A stretch of DNA of 64,000 nucleotides from Tenuifilum thalassicum (GTDB lineage Bacteria > Bacteroidota > Bacteroidia > Bacteroidales > Tenuifilaceae), in assembly GCF_013265555.1 (NCBI RefSeq), contig NZ_CP041345.1, positions 1,968,581 through 2,032,580 of the forward strand, written 5' to 3'. This document shows positions 18,359 to 30,563 of this stretch, one piece after another. Each line of letters starts with the position of its first letter. The stretch's first letter is position 1. A program made the position numbers and the translations under genes. The notes under the pieces are model-generated. The model saw nothing but the letters and a program-made list of their open reading frames with translations, was not told where the DNA came from and ran no database searches.

Positions 18359-19875
18359 TTAAATCTTTTTTGAGTTTAACCACTCATTATCAAAACTTTC
18401 TAAATAATAGTCCAAAGTCTCAAAAATGGCATTTGAAGAGCCATCGATCTCACGCCTTAGCCAAAATGATAATATTTTTGTTAAAGTTCTTGCTGATATT
18501 TTACTATTCTCATCTATATAAATTTTGGTATTATATAAATCAACTTTAGATCTCTCATAAAACTTTCCTAAGTCCAAATTGCTCTCCGATTGTATATCAC
18601 TATCAATGTACATTTCGTCAACAATTGGCGAATATGTATTTTTATATTCATGATACAAAAACAGGAATATGTCTTTTGATAGGCCTGGTGAATCGCAAAA
18701 ATACTTATACCTTTTTACGAGTTGATTTTTTTTATCAGATTTCTGAAGCAGCCTATATACAACATAGTATTTTCTGGCAAGATTTTTAAATAAATAATTA
18801 TATAACACTCTACAACTAACCCCATCAATTAAATAATCTGGTTTTAAATCAACTTTATTTTTCAACCAGTAAAAACTCAGGATTAACGAAAGAATATTTT
18901 GGGATATTATCGTTTCTGAAGCACCACTTATCACCAGAATAAGGCTGATCAACAACAATCCCTTTACCTGTAATTAATTCTATTAAATTACTACAAAAGT
19001 TGTAATTACATTTGCAGTCAGAACAATAATTGCTAGAGATAAATTCATCAATTACCTTATCGTAATTAAAGTAATATAACAAATCAGACGCATCATAAAC
19101 ATGATAAATATCATATGCTTCAAAATGTTCATCATCCTTAAAAGTATTAGACAAATTACCATATTTACGTTTTAATGCCATTTCAATTAGAAAAACAAAC
19201 GTATTCTCGTCAAAACGCTTATCACGTAGTAAAACAGAATTAAATCGACTTGAAGTAATAGTATTTAGAAATTGATTACCAGTTATCTCTACTGAACCTG
19301 AGAAACACCTCACAGAATATAACAAAGGATCATGAAATTTATTTTCACTAATGCTAACATCTAATGATTTTTCATCTACATCAATCCCAACTTTTGTTAA
19401 TTTATTACAGTTAAAATTACAATTAGTTATTTCTATATTTTTGGACCTATTTATTTTGATAATATTATCAGAAAAAGGAGGAAAAGTTTATATTACTAAA
19501 TCTAATATTAGAAGACGATTCAATCAAAAAACATGAATTATTATTAGAAATTATATTTGTTCTTCCTTTACCAGGGAACGATTTAAAACTAATATTAGAA
19601 CAATTAGTGATTTTTATAGGGCTTTTAGCGTATAATTTCCATCAATAAAAGTAATATTTTTCTTTTAGGTTAGTAATTATATCATAAACCGATTTTACTA
19701 ATATTGTATTCCCTCCGGCTACATCTTGTCTCTTAACAACTTTTCCTCGTTCTACTGTTACCTGTGCAATCACTGATCCGTTTTCACCATAAACATTCCA
19801 TTTCCCATCAGGTAAGTCTCCATTAAACCCTCTTTTTCCTAATAAATCCAAGATCAAATAAAATAATGTAATCAT
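18359..19875 (-). pseudogene. decayed gene for a right-handed beta-helix protein, broken by several frameshifts
   Basis: Three reading frames must be joined to recover one protein. From the 5' end: FNGDLPDGKWNVYGENG (a YwqK-like beta repeat), then KNITFIDGNYTLK, SPIKITNCSNISFKS, NIRFSNINFSSF, KNIEITNCNFNCN and VEITGNQFLNT (beta-helix rungs), and finally a helical C-terminal domain of about 180 residues ending NEWLNSKKI. Frame breaks fall in A/T runs near 19840, 19660, 19630, 19470 and 18858; at the last, NPEFLLVEK stops and KVDLKPDYLID resumes one frame over. No ATG-initiated frame is longer than about 200 codons. The DNA is much more AT-rich than its neighbours. Function unknown; indel errors in the assembly are the alternative to true decay. 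Confidence 0.6.
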
Positions 19876-20398
19876 TATTTCCTTGCATTACAATCTTTAT
19901 ATTACCATTTGTCTTTTTATATAACAAACAGGTATCTTCCTTCACAATGTCTCTCTTTACATGACTTATTGAATAATAAAAAATTATAGATGATAAAACA
20001 ACAGATAAGATAGAATGAATTATAAAAATAACCTTATTAACGATTTGTTTATTTACAACAAATAAAACAAAAAGTACAACAACAGAAAAGATAATAGTAT
20101 AAACAGCAACCAGTCTTCCAATATTTACTATATAATTATAGACACTCAGTGCAATTATTAAAGTGTAAGGAATAGATAAAATATATTTCATCCATCTCTT
20201 TTTCTTAGCAATAAATGCTTTAACTGTAATTGCTAAAAAAAATAATAGAATTAGCAACGAGATAGAAATGCTGAAAAACGAGCTAAATAATGGATTTCGT
20301 ATTTCCCAATTACTGCTAAAAGACAGAATAGGAAAAACAGAGAATATAGCGATCAAAGAAGCAGATAAATAAAGAAATAAATTCAACCTTTTATTCAT
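19823..20398 (-). CDS. small integral membrane protein, unknown function, possibly truncated
   Basis: 191 residues from the ATG at 20398 (a TTG further upstream is less likely). It has five hydrophobic segments (LFLYLSASLIAIFSVFPIL; FFSISISLLILLFFLAITV; YILSIPYTLIIALSVYNYIV; AVYTIIFSVVVLFVLFVV; VIFIIHSILSVVLSSIIFYYS) and a short cytosolic or periplasmic tail with NGNIKIVMQGNNDYIILFDLGFI. The tail runs into the next decayed frame at AGGAAAAAGAGGG, where one base shift would join RKKR to GFNGDLPDGKW. The true protein may therefore have been longer, or the two are separate genes. AT-rich like the decayed locus downstream. I do not recognise the family. Confidence 0.45.
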   Translation of the reverse strand: MNKRLNLFLYLSASLIAIFSVFPILSFSSNWEIRNPLFSSFFSISISLLILLFFLAITVKAFIAKKKRWMKYILSIPYTLIIALSVYNYIVNIGRLVAVYTIIFSVVVLFVLFVVNKQIVNKVIFIIHSILSVVLSSIIFYYSISHVKRDIVKEDTCLLYKKTNGNIKIVMQGNNDYIILFDLGFIRKKRV

Positions 20399-20593
20399 AA
20401 CTGTATTCTTTACACTATTTAATAAATTATTGTTTTGCAATTTATAAATTTTTTAAAATTATCAAAAATGAACTTTGAACTGAATATTATTCTATTTTTT
20501 CAATAAAGGTTCAAGTTTCAAACCTATTAAATAACAAATAAGAAGGAAGAAAAGCGATAATATATAGCAGAAAAAAATTGAATGGTATATAAA

Positions 20594-20626
20594 TAAAAAA
20601 AGCCACGCCCAAGAGCTGGACGTGGC
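20594..20626 (-). terminator. rho-independent terminator of the rRNA operon
   Basis: On the minus strand a 9-bp stem (GCCACGTCC with GGGCGTGGC, one G-U pair) with a short loop is followed directly by a run of seven T. It begins a few bases after the 5S 3' end. Confidence 0.9.
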
Positions 20627-20629
20627 GAA

Positions 20630-20740
20630 AGGGGGGCGGCGACCTACTCTCCCGCTGTTACGCAGTACCATCGGCGCTGGCGGGCTTAACTGCCCTGTTC
20701 GGAATGGGAAGGGGTGATCCCCGCCGCTGTAGCCACCCAA
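20630..20740 (-). rRNA. rrf: 5S ribosomal RNA
   Basis: The minus strand shows the 5S core CCATTCCGAACAGGGCAG, CGCCGATGGTACTGC and GGGAGAGTAGGTCGCCGCC. The 5' end GGTGGC pairs with the 3' GCCGCC to close helix I. Helix III has GGG/CCC where many relatives have GAG/CTC, a compensated change. Near loop B I read GATCACC where GATCCACC is usual, one base short. Ends are estimated to a few bases. Confidence 0.9.
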
Positions 20741-20796
20741 GACCTGTTCCCCTGATCCCAGGGGTGATATCGTGAACGTGGCGGTGGTGAGCGCGC

Positions 20797-20817
20797 GGCG
20801 CGGTGACCCGCACCGCG

Positions 20818-20819
<2 letters not shown>
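20797..20819 (-). other. GC-rich hairpin in the 23S-5S spacer
   Basis: A perfect 9-bp inverted repeat (ggcgcggtg / caccgcgcc, 5-base loop) directly follows the 23S end. It is probably an rRNA processing or folding element. No tRNA is present in this spacer. Confidence 0.55.
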
Positions 20820-23629
<2,810 letters not shown>

Positions 23630-23861
23630 CTTCGGTACCACGGACACCGGTATCGCGCCTTCAAATCTAACTCGCTCGGGGCCGCCGCGCTCCACGCGCG
23701 TACCACTCTTTCGCTTCTTTCTCTATTCTGGTTTTTCTGTTTCTCACCACCACCACGTCAAAGAACGCCCTCATCACCTGCCCAGACTCTTCCTGCCCTG
23801 CAGTCATGCACGCCGGCTCATGCGATGAGCTTCGTTCCCTCGCATCGCATCCCTTCAGCGC

Positions 23862-23934
23862 TAGTCCCGCCAGAGTTGAACTGGACCTCTACATTATCAG
23901 TGTAGCGCTCTAACCAGGTGAAATTTACGGGACT
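23862..23934 (-). tRNA. tRNA-Ile(GAT)-like gene in the 16S-23S spacer, structurally degenerate
   Basis: The minus strand has a 7-bp acceptor stem (AGTCCCG / CGGGACT), a perfect 5-bp anticodon stem CTACA/TGTAG around loop CTGATAA (anticodon GAT) and a TTCAACT T-loop. However, the D arm reads AATTTCACCTGGTTAGAGC, where a 5' stem strand GCTC should pair with GAGC; only about three of four pairs can form and there are extra bases. The T stem has only 4 bp (CCAG/CTGG). CCA is not encoded. It may be a pseudo-tRNA or carry the same kind of indels as the flanking rRNA genes. A second spacer tRNA (Ala-TGC) was not found in the remaining 230 bases, which instead hold an 8-bp hairpin (ATGCGATG/CATCGCAT). 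Confidence 0.6.
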
Positions 23935-24027
23935 CCCCGTTGTTGGGTAACACCATGACGCCGAAAGGCGTTCAGGCGCGAGCATCCATCAGCCCTCTTC
24001 CCCGCGGCCCGCGAACGCAGGCCCCCA

Positions 24028-25547
<1,520 letters not shown>

Positions 25548-25766
25548 CAGAAAGCTGTCCTTTTTTATTTCCTGTCCACCCCGTCCGCGGCTCTTCGCCA
25601 CGGGGGTCGCTCTCAGGCTGACTTACTTCTTTATCTTGCTGCTTACTTCCTAATTCGGTACCATCGCGTCAAAGAACTCCCTCAATCCTATCTTGCTGAC
25701 CCGCCCCTCCGGGCTGGTCCGGATTACCTCTCTCAGTACATCCCCGCCTCTAACCGAAACGGGCTG

Positions 25767-25798
25767 CAAAGGTAAGCACTTTTTTCGTTCCGCGCAAG
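25767..25798 (-). promoter_or_regulatory. rRNA promoter P2 (proximal)
   Basis: On the minus strand CTTG is followed after 20 bases by TACCTTTG, the Bacteroidota -33/-7 pair. It lies about 220 bases upstream of the 16S 5' end. Confidence 0.7.
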
Positions 25799-25885
25799 GG
25801 GTTTCAAAACTTTTTTTCTGCCCAAAATTCCTTCATCCTCCCTCTTGCTTGCCCCCTCGCGGCGCTTCCCTTCCGAAAGCGGGTG

Positions 25886-25917
25886 CAAAAGTAGGGCATC
25901 GTTTTTAATTACGCAAG
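25886..25917 (-). promoter_or_regulatory. rRNA promoter P1 (distal)
   Basis: On the minus strand CTTG is followed after 20 bases by TACTTTTG, with exactly the same spacing as P2, 119 bases further upstream. Tandem promoters are usual for rRNA operons. Confidence 0.7.
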
Positions 25918-26094
25918 CCATTGTGCAAAAAAAATTACACTTTTTTTCAAAATGAACCCTATCGGCCTGCTAGTCAGGTAGAAAAACTTTAGGAGATTTA
26001 AGAAGTTCTGAATATGGTGTAAATAAAGTAAATGAATGAGTCGGGAACCGTTTTGTCACCCAGAGGTTGCCGAAGCAGCTCTGGTGGATGAATA

Positions 26095-26145
26095 TAATGA
26101 AGTTAGAGGAAGTTAGAGGAATGACACGGAATGATTCGGAAGCGT
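26095..26145 (+). repeat. short interspersed mini-repeat (GGAATGACACGGAATGATTCGGAA type)
   Basis: Contains gaagttagaggaagttagagg followed by aatgacacggaatgattcggaa. The same words recur at 29025-29131 and 29400-29484, and inverted at about 44470-44710 and 51200-51460. Non-coding. The rest of 25922-26195 holds no gene. Confidence 0.7.
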
Positions 26146-26195
26146 CTTGTTATTCCGAACCTGCCAAGGTTACGAGTGTGGTAGCTGAGCCTACT

Positions 26196-26640
26196 GGTGG
26201 CCGAGCCTGCCGAGGCCACGTTTGTTTTTCCCTTCTTTTGCCTTGATGAAAAAGAAGCAAAAGATCAAAGCGGGAAAGCCTGTTCCGATGGGAGCCCCGT
26301 GGTCGTGTCTGCAGCGCGGCGCAACTCACCATGCCTGCGGCATGGCTCAAACAGCGCCGCTTTCTTTGCCCCACGCAACGACCCGCCCATGACCCATTGT
26401 CGGAACAGGCTTTTATGCCGTTTTTTCTGTGCTGTGGTGGAATGCGCATGGATTACAAAATACGCGTGAGCGAGAAGATGAGCGCACGCGCCCAAAAAAA
26501 TATACGCGCGAACATGTGGAAACTTATGCGCAGTCCCGCTTTGCGGGATAAACTCTGCTGTTGATAATCCGACGGCGGCACAACCGCCGCCGAACACGGT
26601 TCGTTTATTGCTTTTTACAGCCTCGGCTCAACTGGGGCTA
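26196..26640 (+). repeat. about 0.45-kb dispersed intergenic repeat, copy A
   Basis: This stretch matches, in inverted orientation, the stretch at 43880-44430. Shared segments include the cttcttttgccttgatg / aaaagaagcaaaagatcaa hairpin-like pair, a gtggtcgtgtctgc block, an acgacccgccca block, a gcgcgaaca block, and the end hairpin ggcggcacaaccgccgcc followed by gaacacggttcgtttattgc. The middle part differs between copies. No intact coding frame or transposase is seen; frames here are broken differently in the two copies. It may be a non-autonomous element or the remnant of one. Confidence 0.75.
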
Positions 26641-26688
26641 CAAAACTTTGAATAAACAACAATTTTTCAATAAATGAACTTTTTAAAT

Positions 26689-27528
26689 TCAATCATAGTC
26701 AATACAATTGCTTTTTACTTTTTTCACCCAGCGCGTATCTATCAAAAAATATTTTTCAGGAACAGTGTTAATTGAATGAATTATTTCCTCCATAGTTTTC
26801 GTATTCCTGATTTGTTCCCAATACATCTTAAAATCTTCGATTAATCTTTGGTTGTATCTGGATTGTTCCTCGGTATAACTTATAGTGTTTTCGCCCTTTT
26901 GGTACCGGTAATTACTGAAGTCCGGATAAATTCCGGCTAATAGTTTTACAATCCACTCCATATTCGAGTTGTTTTCTTTTTCATTCAACAGCCATTGAAG
27001 CAAATAATCTACTGATTTTTCAGTAAATTTTAGACATATCTCAATGGTATCCGTACGGATGGCCTCATAACCATCAAAATATCTAACTAAATATGTGCCG
27101 GGTAGAATCCACACATGTTCTTTATACCCTTCCATGAGCTCAGTCTTAAATGAGTATTTTTGTTTTGGCCTAATCTGTATTTTACCCCCTGTTACAGGTA
27201 AAGCATAGCCACATTCAGGGCAATCGGGATCAATATTAACAAATATGCTTTTGTTAAATGCATAACCGTTCCATTCCTCTTTTATCTTCCAAAGAATACA
27301 TCTATAACTAATTGAGTTATAAAATGACGAATCGGGCCGATACAGTTGCCATACAGAATCAGAACCATTATAATATTCTACCGTTATCCAAATGGGTTCT
27401 CCCAAAGAATAAACTTTTTTACTACTTGTTAAAGTAATTTTATAATATGGCGAATCAGGTGCTTTCTTTTGTGGATACGACAAGCACCAAACCGTAATAA
27501 AAATTATCGCAAAAAATACTCGTTTCAT
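26689..27528 (-). CDS. secreted protein of unknown function
   Basis: 279 residues with an N-terminal signal peptide (MKRVFFAIIFITVWCLSYPQ). The first half after it (SSKKVYSLGEPIWITVEYYNGSDSVWQLY) looks like an immunoglobulin-like beta domain of the kind found in Bacteroidota surface proteins; the second half (from about 165) is helical. I do not recognise the family. The ATG overlaps the stop of the upstream peptidase-like gene by four bases (ATGA), so they are translationally coupled and may act together, for example as an effector with its immunity or accessory protein. That pairing is inference only. Confidence 0.7.
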   Translation of the reverse strand: MKRVFFAIIFITVWCLSYPQKKAPDSPYYKITLTSSKKVYSLGEPIWITVEYYNGSDSVWQLYRPDSSFYNSISYRCILWKIKEEWNGYAFNKSIFVNIDPDCPECGYALPVTGGKIQIRPKQKYSFKTELMEGYKEHVWILPGTYLVRYFDGYEAIRTDTIEICLKFTEKSVDYLLQWLLNEKENNSNMEWIVKLLAGIYPDFSNYRYQKGENTISYTEEQSRYNQRLIEDFKMYWEQIRNTKTMEEIIHSINTVPEKYFLIDTRWVKKVKSNCIDYD

Positions 27529-28832
27529 TTCTTGTAACCTCTTAAAATTTTAATTTCTTCTTTACTAAAATCAATTATTTTCCCATACCTAAATGGCTTT
27601 GGTTCCATTAAACCTTCTCCATTAGTTTGGCTATGGTCGCCAGGTCCAAATTCATCCCTGTACATAATTGGACGACCATTTACAAAATCGTTTGTTGTAT
27701 GGGCTATCTCATGGGCAATAACATTGGTTATGTCCTCATCACCTGTTATCCATTCAAGAATAATCGTAATGCCATTGTTTAGATTCATACCACCTACCGG
27801 GGCAGTGATCCATAAACCAGAACCAGCATAAGTTGTAAACCCATTTATTGTTATTGGCACACTTGAACAAGGCTGAAAGGGATTATAAAAAGCATCCGGG
27901 TCATTATCATTCCCATACATGATATGATACCGGTTTACGCTAACAATTGCGTTTGCTAAGTTTATGTCATTTTTCCAGTTTTCCGTACATTCTTTCTTTA
28001 ATCTCAGCAACCTTTTTTTCCAGCTGTCAGCTTTGTCCATTATAGACTGGCTATTACAATTAAGTTTTTCTTCTTCGCTTAGCTTTTCGGTGTACACAAT
28101 ATTCCCATTTGATTTCCTGATAGGTGGATTATAATCAACAGGTGCAGCGATATCTGTCCACTTGTATTCATGAGTCACTTCATTGTTCCTGTCGTACTGG
28201 GCAAGGTATTTTACACTTAACCTGTCCTCTAATTCAATACTATTAGCCGGGGCTTCGTATATAATGAATGCTTTATTAAAATATTTTTGTATGTTTTCTG
28301 AGGATGCATATTGCAACAAACTTCTAACTCCTTTCATGTGATATAATTTGTCAAATTGTATCTTTCTAACAACCCTCAGAATTTGGCTTCTTACAGTTTT
28401 TATAACTTTTCCTTCAGAGTTCTTTACTTTTGCCACTATAATATAATCATCGCCGCCAACACCTGATGGATTAAACAGTATGGCAGTCTTGAAATTATTT
28501 ATATTTGATATTGCCGTTGTATTATCTGAATTATCACTTGTTATCACATAATTTTGATATTGGTACCAATATTTCGCTAACGGGTCATTTCTTTTTCCTA
28601 ATTTAACTATACCATCATTATAAGCCTCTATCATCAAGGCATTATCATTGTTAGGATCCTCAAAACCCCATTCAACCGAAAAAGCTTTATCATTATTACA
28701 TAATAATTCCACTAAAATTTTATTTTCAGGATCATTCATTACAATTAAACTGCCTTCAAGATTAAGTATACCTCCACTTAAAATATTTTTCTCATTTGTC
28801 TCAGCTGATTTTATTGTCATCTCAGTTTTCAT
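27525..28832 (-). CDS. zinc-metallopeptidase-like protein with HExxH motif, C-terminal part of an older longer gene
   Basis: About 435 residues from the ATG at 28832, which follows a purine-rich ggaggaggggg; an ATG 15 bases further up is the alternative. The C-terminal region has NVIAHEIAHTTNDFVNG, a zinc-binding HExxH, and a later GPGDHSQTNGEGLMEP, where a third His and a Met-turn-like Met are plausible. The first 340 residues are mixed alpha/beta and unrecognised (KAFSVEWGFEDPNNDNALMIEAYNDG). There is no signal peptide. In frame upstream, past one TAG, lies a coding remnant, so this is probably the surviving tail of a larger protein. Overlaps the downstream secreted protein gene by 4 bases. 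Confidence 0.6.
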   Translation of the reverse strand: MKTEMTIKSAETNEKNILSGGILNLEGSLIVMNDPENKILVELLCNNDKAFSVEWGFEDPNNDNALMIEAYNDGIVKLGKRNDPLAKYWYQYQNYVITSDNSDNTTAISNINNFKTAILFNPSGVGGDDYIIVAKVKNSEGKVIKTVRSQILRVVRKIQFDKLYHMKGVRSLLQYASSENIQKYFNKAFIIYEAPANSIELEDRLSVKYLAQYDRNNEVTHEYKWTDIAAPVDYNPPIRKSNGNIVYTEKLSEEEKLNCNSQSIMDKADSWKKRLLRLKKECTENWKNDINLANAIVSVNRYHIMYGNDNDPDAFYNPFQPCSSVPITINGFTTYAGSGLWITAPVGGMNLNNGITIILEWITGDEDITNVIAHEIAHTTNDFVNGRPIMYRDEFGPGDHSQTNGEGLMEPKPFRYGKIIDFSKEEIKILRGYKK

Positions 28833-28847
28833 TGCCCCCTCCTCCAT

Positions 28848-29060
28848 ACCGTCGAAGAGCCCAGTGGTGGACTAGGGGTTGTGGATGAGGTCCCATTGAG
28901 TTTTGATTAGGGCGGTGTACCTGTCGGCTAGCGCCGGTGTGGTTGGGTAGTCCATAAGGTTACCGGTTGTGCCTTGGGGTAAATATACAAAATTTTTCTC
29001 ACTGAAGGGGTGGTGGAGTTTGAGGAGGAATTTGAGGAAGTTAGAAGAAGTTAGAGGAAT
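28848..29060 (-). pseudogene. truncated remnant of a metzincin-like peptidase domain, in frame with the gene downstream
   Basis: Read in the frame of the 27525-28832 gene, the minus strand encodes KLHHPFSEKNFVYLPQGTTG, NLMDYPTTPALADRY, TALIKTQWDLIHNP, then a TAG (28872-28874), then STTGLFDGMEEGAM leading into that gene. HHPF followed by NLMDY resembles the third zinc His and the Met-turn of metzincin peptidases. The 5' side dissolves into the GGAAT/GAAGTTAGAGG mini-repeat, so the HExxH part is gone. The frame is open for at least 60 codons apart from the single stop, which supports recent decay. Confidence 0.55.
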
Positions 29061-29131
29061 TTAAGAGAATGACACGGAATGACACGGAATTATACGGAAT
29101 GACACGGAAATATTCGAAATGATTCGGAAGG
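29025..29131 (+). repeat. mini-repeat array (GACACGGAAT type)
   Basis: Tandem-like copies of gaatgacacggaat with gaagttaga(a/g)g units. It abuts and appears to cut into the truncated peptidase remnant. Followed by a segment containing gatccttcgcttcgctcagg. Confidence 0.7.
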
Positions 29132-29139
29132 GCCGTGTT

Positions 29140-29700
29140 TGGTGTTTAGTTTTTGGTGTTTCGAAAATTAATAGTCCTGTGTACCTACCTTTAGATCCTT
29201 CGCTTCGCTCAGGATGACAAGCCGAGCCGTAGAAGGTGTTGAGTGAAACGCAATCGTTTTATTCATATCTACATTTTTTGTAGACTTTATTTAGGACTGG
29301 TCAATCTTTATCCTTTAACCTTTATCCGTCTTCGCCGGACTAAGTCCTTTATCCTTGAATCATGCTTTGTCATGCCGAGCGTAGTCGAGGCATCTCTTCT
29401 TGAGGAATTTGATGAAGTTAAAGGAAGTTAGAGGAATTTAAAAGAATGACTCGGAAAGATTCGGAAACATTCGGAAGGAGTCGGAAGAGCCGTGTTTGGT
29501 GTTTAGTTTTTGGTGTTTCGAGAATTGATAGCCCAATGTACCTTCCAATAGATCCTTCGCTTCGCTCAGGATGACTATATCCGCAGAACATTCTTTCGCA
29601 ATTGACATATTGAGAATTACCCAAATCGACGGCTGAGCCACCGAAGCCACTGCTAGGGAAGCTAAGAGTTACCATCTGCTGTTTTCAATGCGCCCAGGCA
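29140..29700. repeat. composite intergenic repeats, no gene seen
   Basis: Two near-copies of one block occur here: gtgtttggtgtttagttttt, then tagatccttcgcttcgctca, at 29130-29220 and 29490-29575. Between them are tcatgccgagcgtagtcgag and a second GGAA mini-repeat (29400-29484, attcggaa and gactcggaa units). The same words recur, inverted, in 43.7-44.7 kb and 51.2-51.5 kb. I see no reading frame worth calling. Confidence 0.65.
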
Positions 29701-29722
29701 TATATGTTATTTAGCAAGAACA

Positions 29723-30436
29723 TCAACTTAAAAAGTTGGCTGCTTTTTCCAAGCTTTGGGGTTTACCAACATCTATAACTTTATTTTTAGTTAGGTCTAC
29801 TCCCTTTATCTCTGAACTAGTAGAAATCTTAAGGTAGGCATCCACAATGGAGAATTCGCCAGCCGATGGTAAAAAATTGAAAATTTCGGGTGAAATAACA
29901 TGTATACCCGAGAATGCATAGGCCGTCAACTCTTTTGCCTCTTTTGTAATAATTGATTTTCCTGTTAACATACTCCGCCAACCGCACAGCTCCATATTGC
30001 TATTAAAAAGAAAAACACGCGACGACTCCCTTTTGCTAACTGCCAGTGTAGCTATAGCCGAAGTCTCCATGTGCAGCGTATAAAATCTTTTTAAATCAAT
30101 ATCAGAAATGATATCTACATTATGCACAAGAAAAGGTTGGTTATCATCTAAAAACTTTCTTGCATGAACTAGTGCTCCACCTGTATCAAGTAAACGGTCG
30201 GATTCATCGGAAATAAACAGTTTAACACCAAAATCTCTTTTAGATAAGAACTCAATAACTTGTTGAGCATGATGATGAACATTAACGACTACATCGTTGA
30301 ATCCATTCTTTTTAAGATTATCAATGCAAATCTCTAAAAGTGTTTTACCGTTTATTTCAACAAGCGCCTTAGGCTTTGTTTCTGTTAAAGGTAATAAACG
30401 TGTACCAAGACCAGCCGCAAGAATCATTGCCTTCAT
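29723..30436 (-). CDS. nucleotidyltransferase, MurU-like (N-acetylmuramate 1-phosphate uridylyltransferase)
   Basis: 237 residues, a complete sugar-phosphate nucleotidyltransferase. The N-terminal signature MILAAGLGTRLLPLTETKPKALVEINGK binds the nucleotide; VHNVDIISDIDL carries the metal-binding Asp. The family includes MurU, GlmU N-terminal domains and RfbA. Its operon partner two genes upstream is an AmgK-like sugar kinase fused to a RapZ-like domain. The AmgK-MurU pair is the known shortcut that returns N-acetylmuramate and N-acetylglucosamine to UDP-sugars in peptidoglycan recycling, hence the call. A different NDP-sugar product is possible. Confidence 0.75.
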   Translation of the reverse strand: MKAMILAAGLGTRLLPLTETKPKALVEINGKTLLEICIDNLKKNGFNDVVVNVHHHAQQVIEFLSKRDFGVKLFISDESDRLLDTGGALVHARKFLDDNQPFLVHNVDIISDIDLKRFYTLHMETSAIATLAVSKRESSRVFLFNSNMELCGWRSMLTGKSIITKEAKELTAYAFSGIHVISPEIFNFLPSAGEFSIVDAYLKISTSSEIKGVDLTKNKVIDVGKPQSLEKAANFLS

Positions 30437-30440
30437 TAAG

Positions 30441-30563
30441 CTAATTTTTAACAGGTTTACACAGCTTCTTCTTTTTATTTGAAGAGGCGTTGCATTTTTG
30501 GCATCGAAATTTCTTATCCTCCTTATAGTCGCCTGCCTTCCCCTTTTCGCATTTCTTTTTCAT
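30441..30563 (-). CDS. 40-residue Cys- and Lys-rich small protein, possible zinc ribbon
   Basis: Short frame with ATG at 30563 overlapping the stop of the upstream gene by four bases (ATGA) and ending 4 bases before the ATG of the MurU-like gene. The product starts MKKKCEKGKAGDYKED, has FRCQKCNAS in the middle and ends KKLCKPVKN. Four cysteines in a C-x17-C-x2-C-x10-C pattern could bind one zinc, and the high lysine content suggests RNA or DNA binding. Spacing and coupling on both sides argue that it is a real gene. Function unknown. Confidence 0.65.
   Translation of the reverse strand: MKKKCEKGKAGDYKEDKKFRCQKCNASSNKKKKLCKPVKN

Noticed and set aside
23630-23861. Possible tRNA-Ala(TGC) in the spacer
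   Set aside because: No TTTGCA-type anticodon arm or T-loop could be placed; only an 8-bp hairpin is seen.
26150-26600. Frames up to 110 codons in the repeat
   Set aside because: The frames are not kept in the inverted copy at 44 kb, so they are not under coding constraint.
26196-26640. Insertion sequence with transposase
   Set aside because: No DDE or HUH transposase frame and no clear terminal inverted repeats with target duplication.
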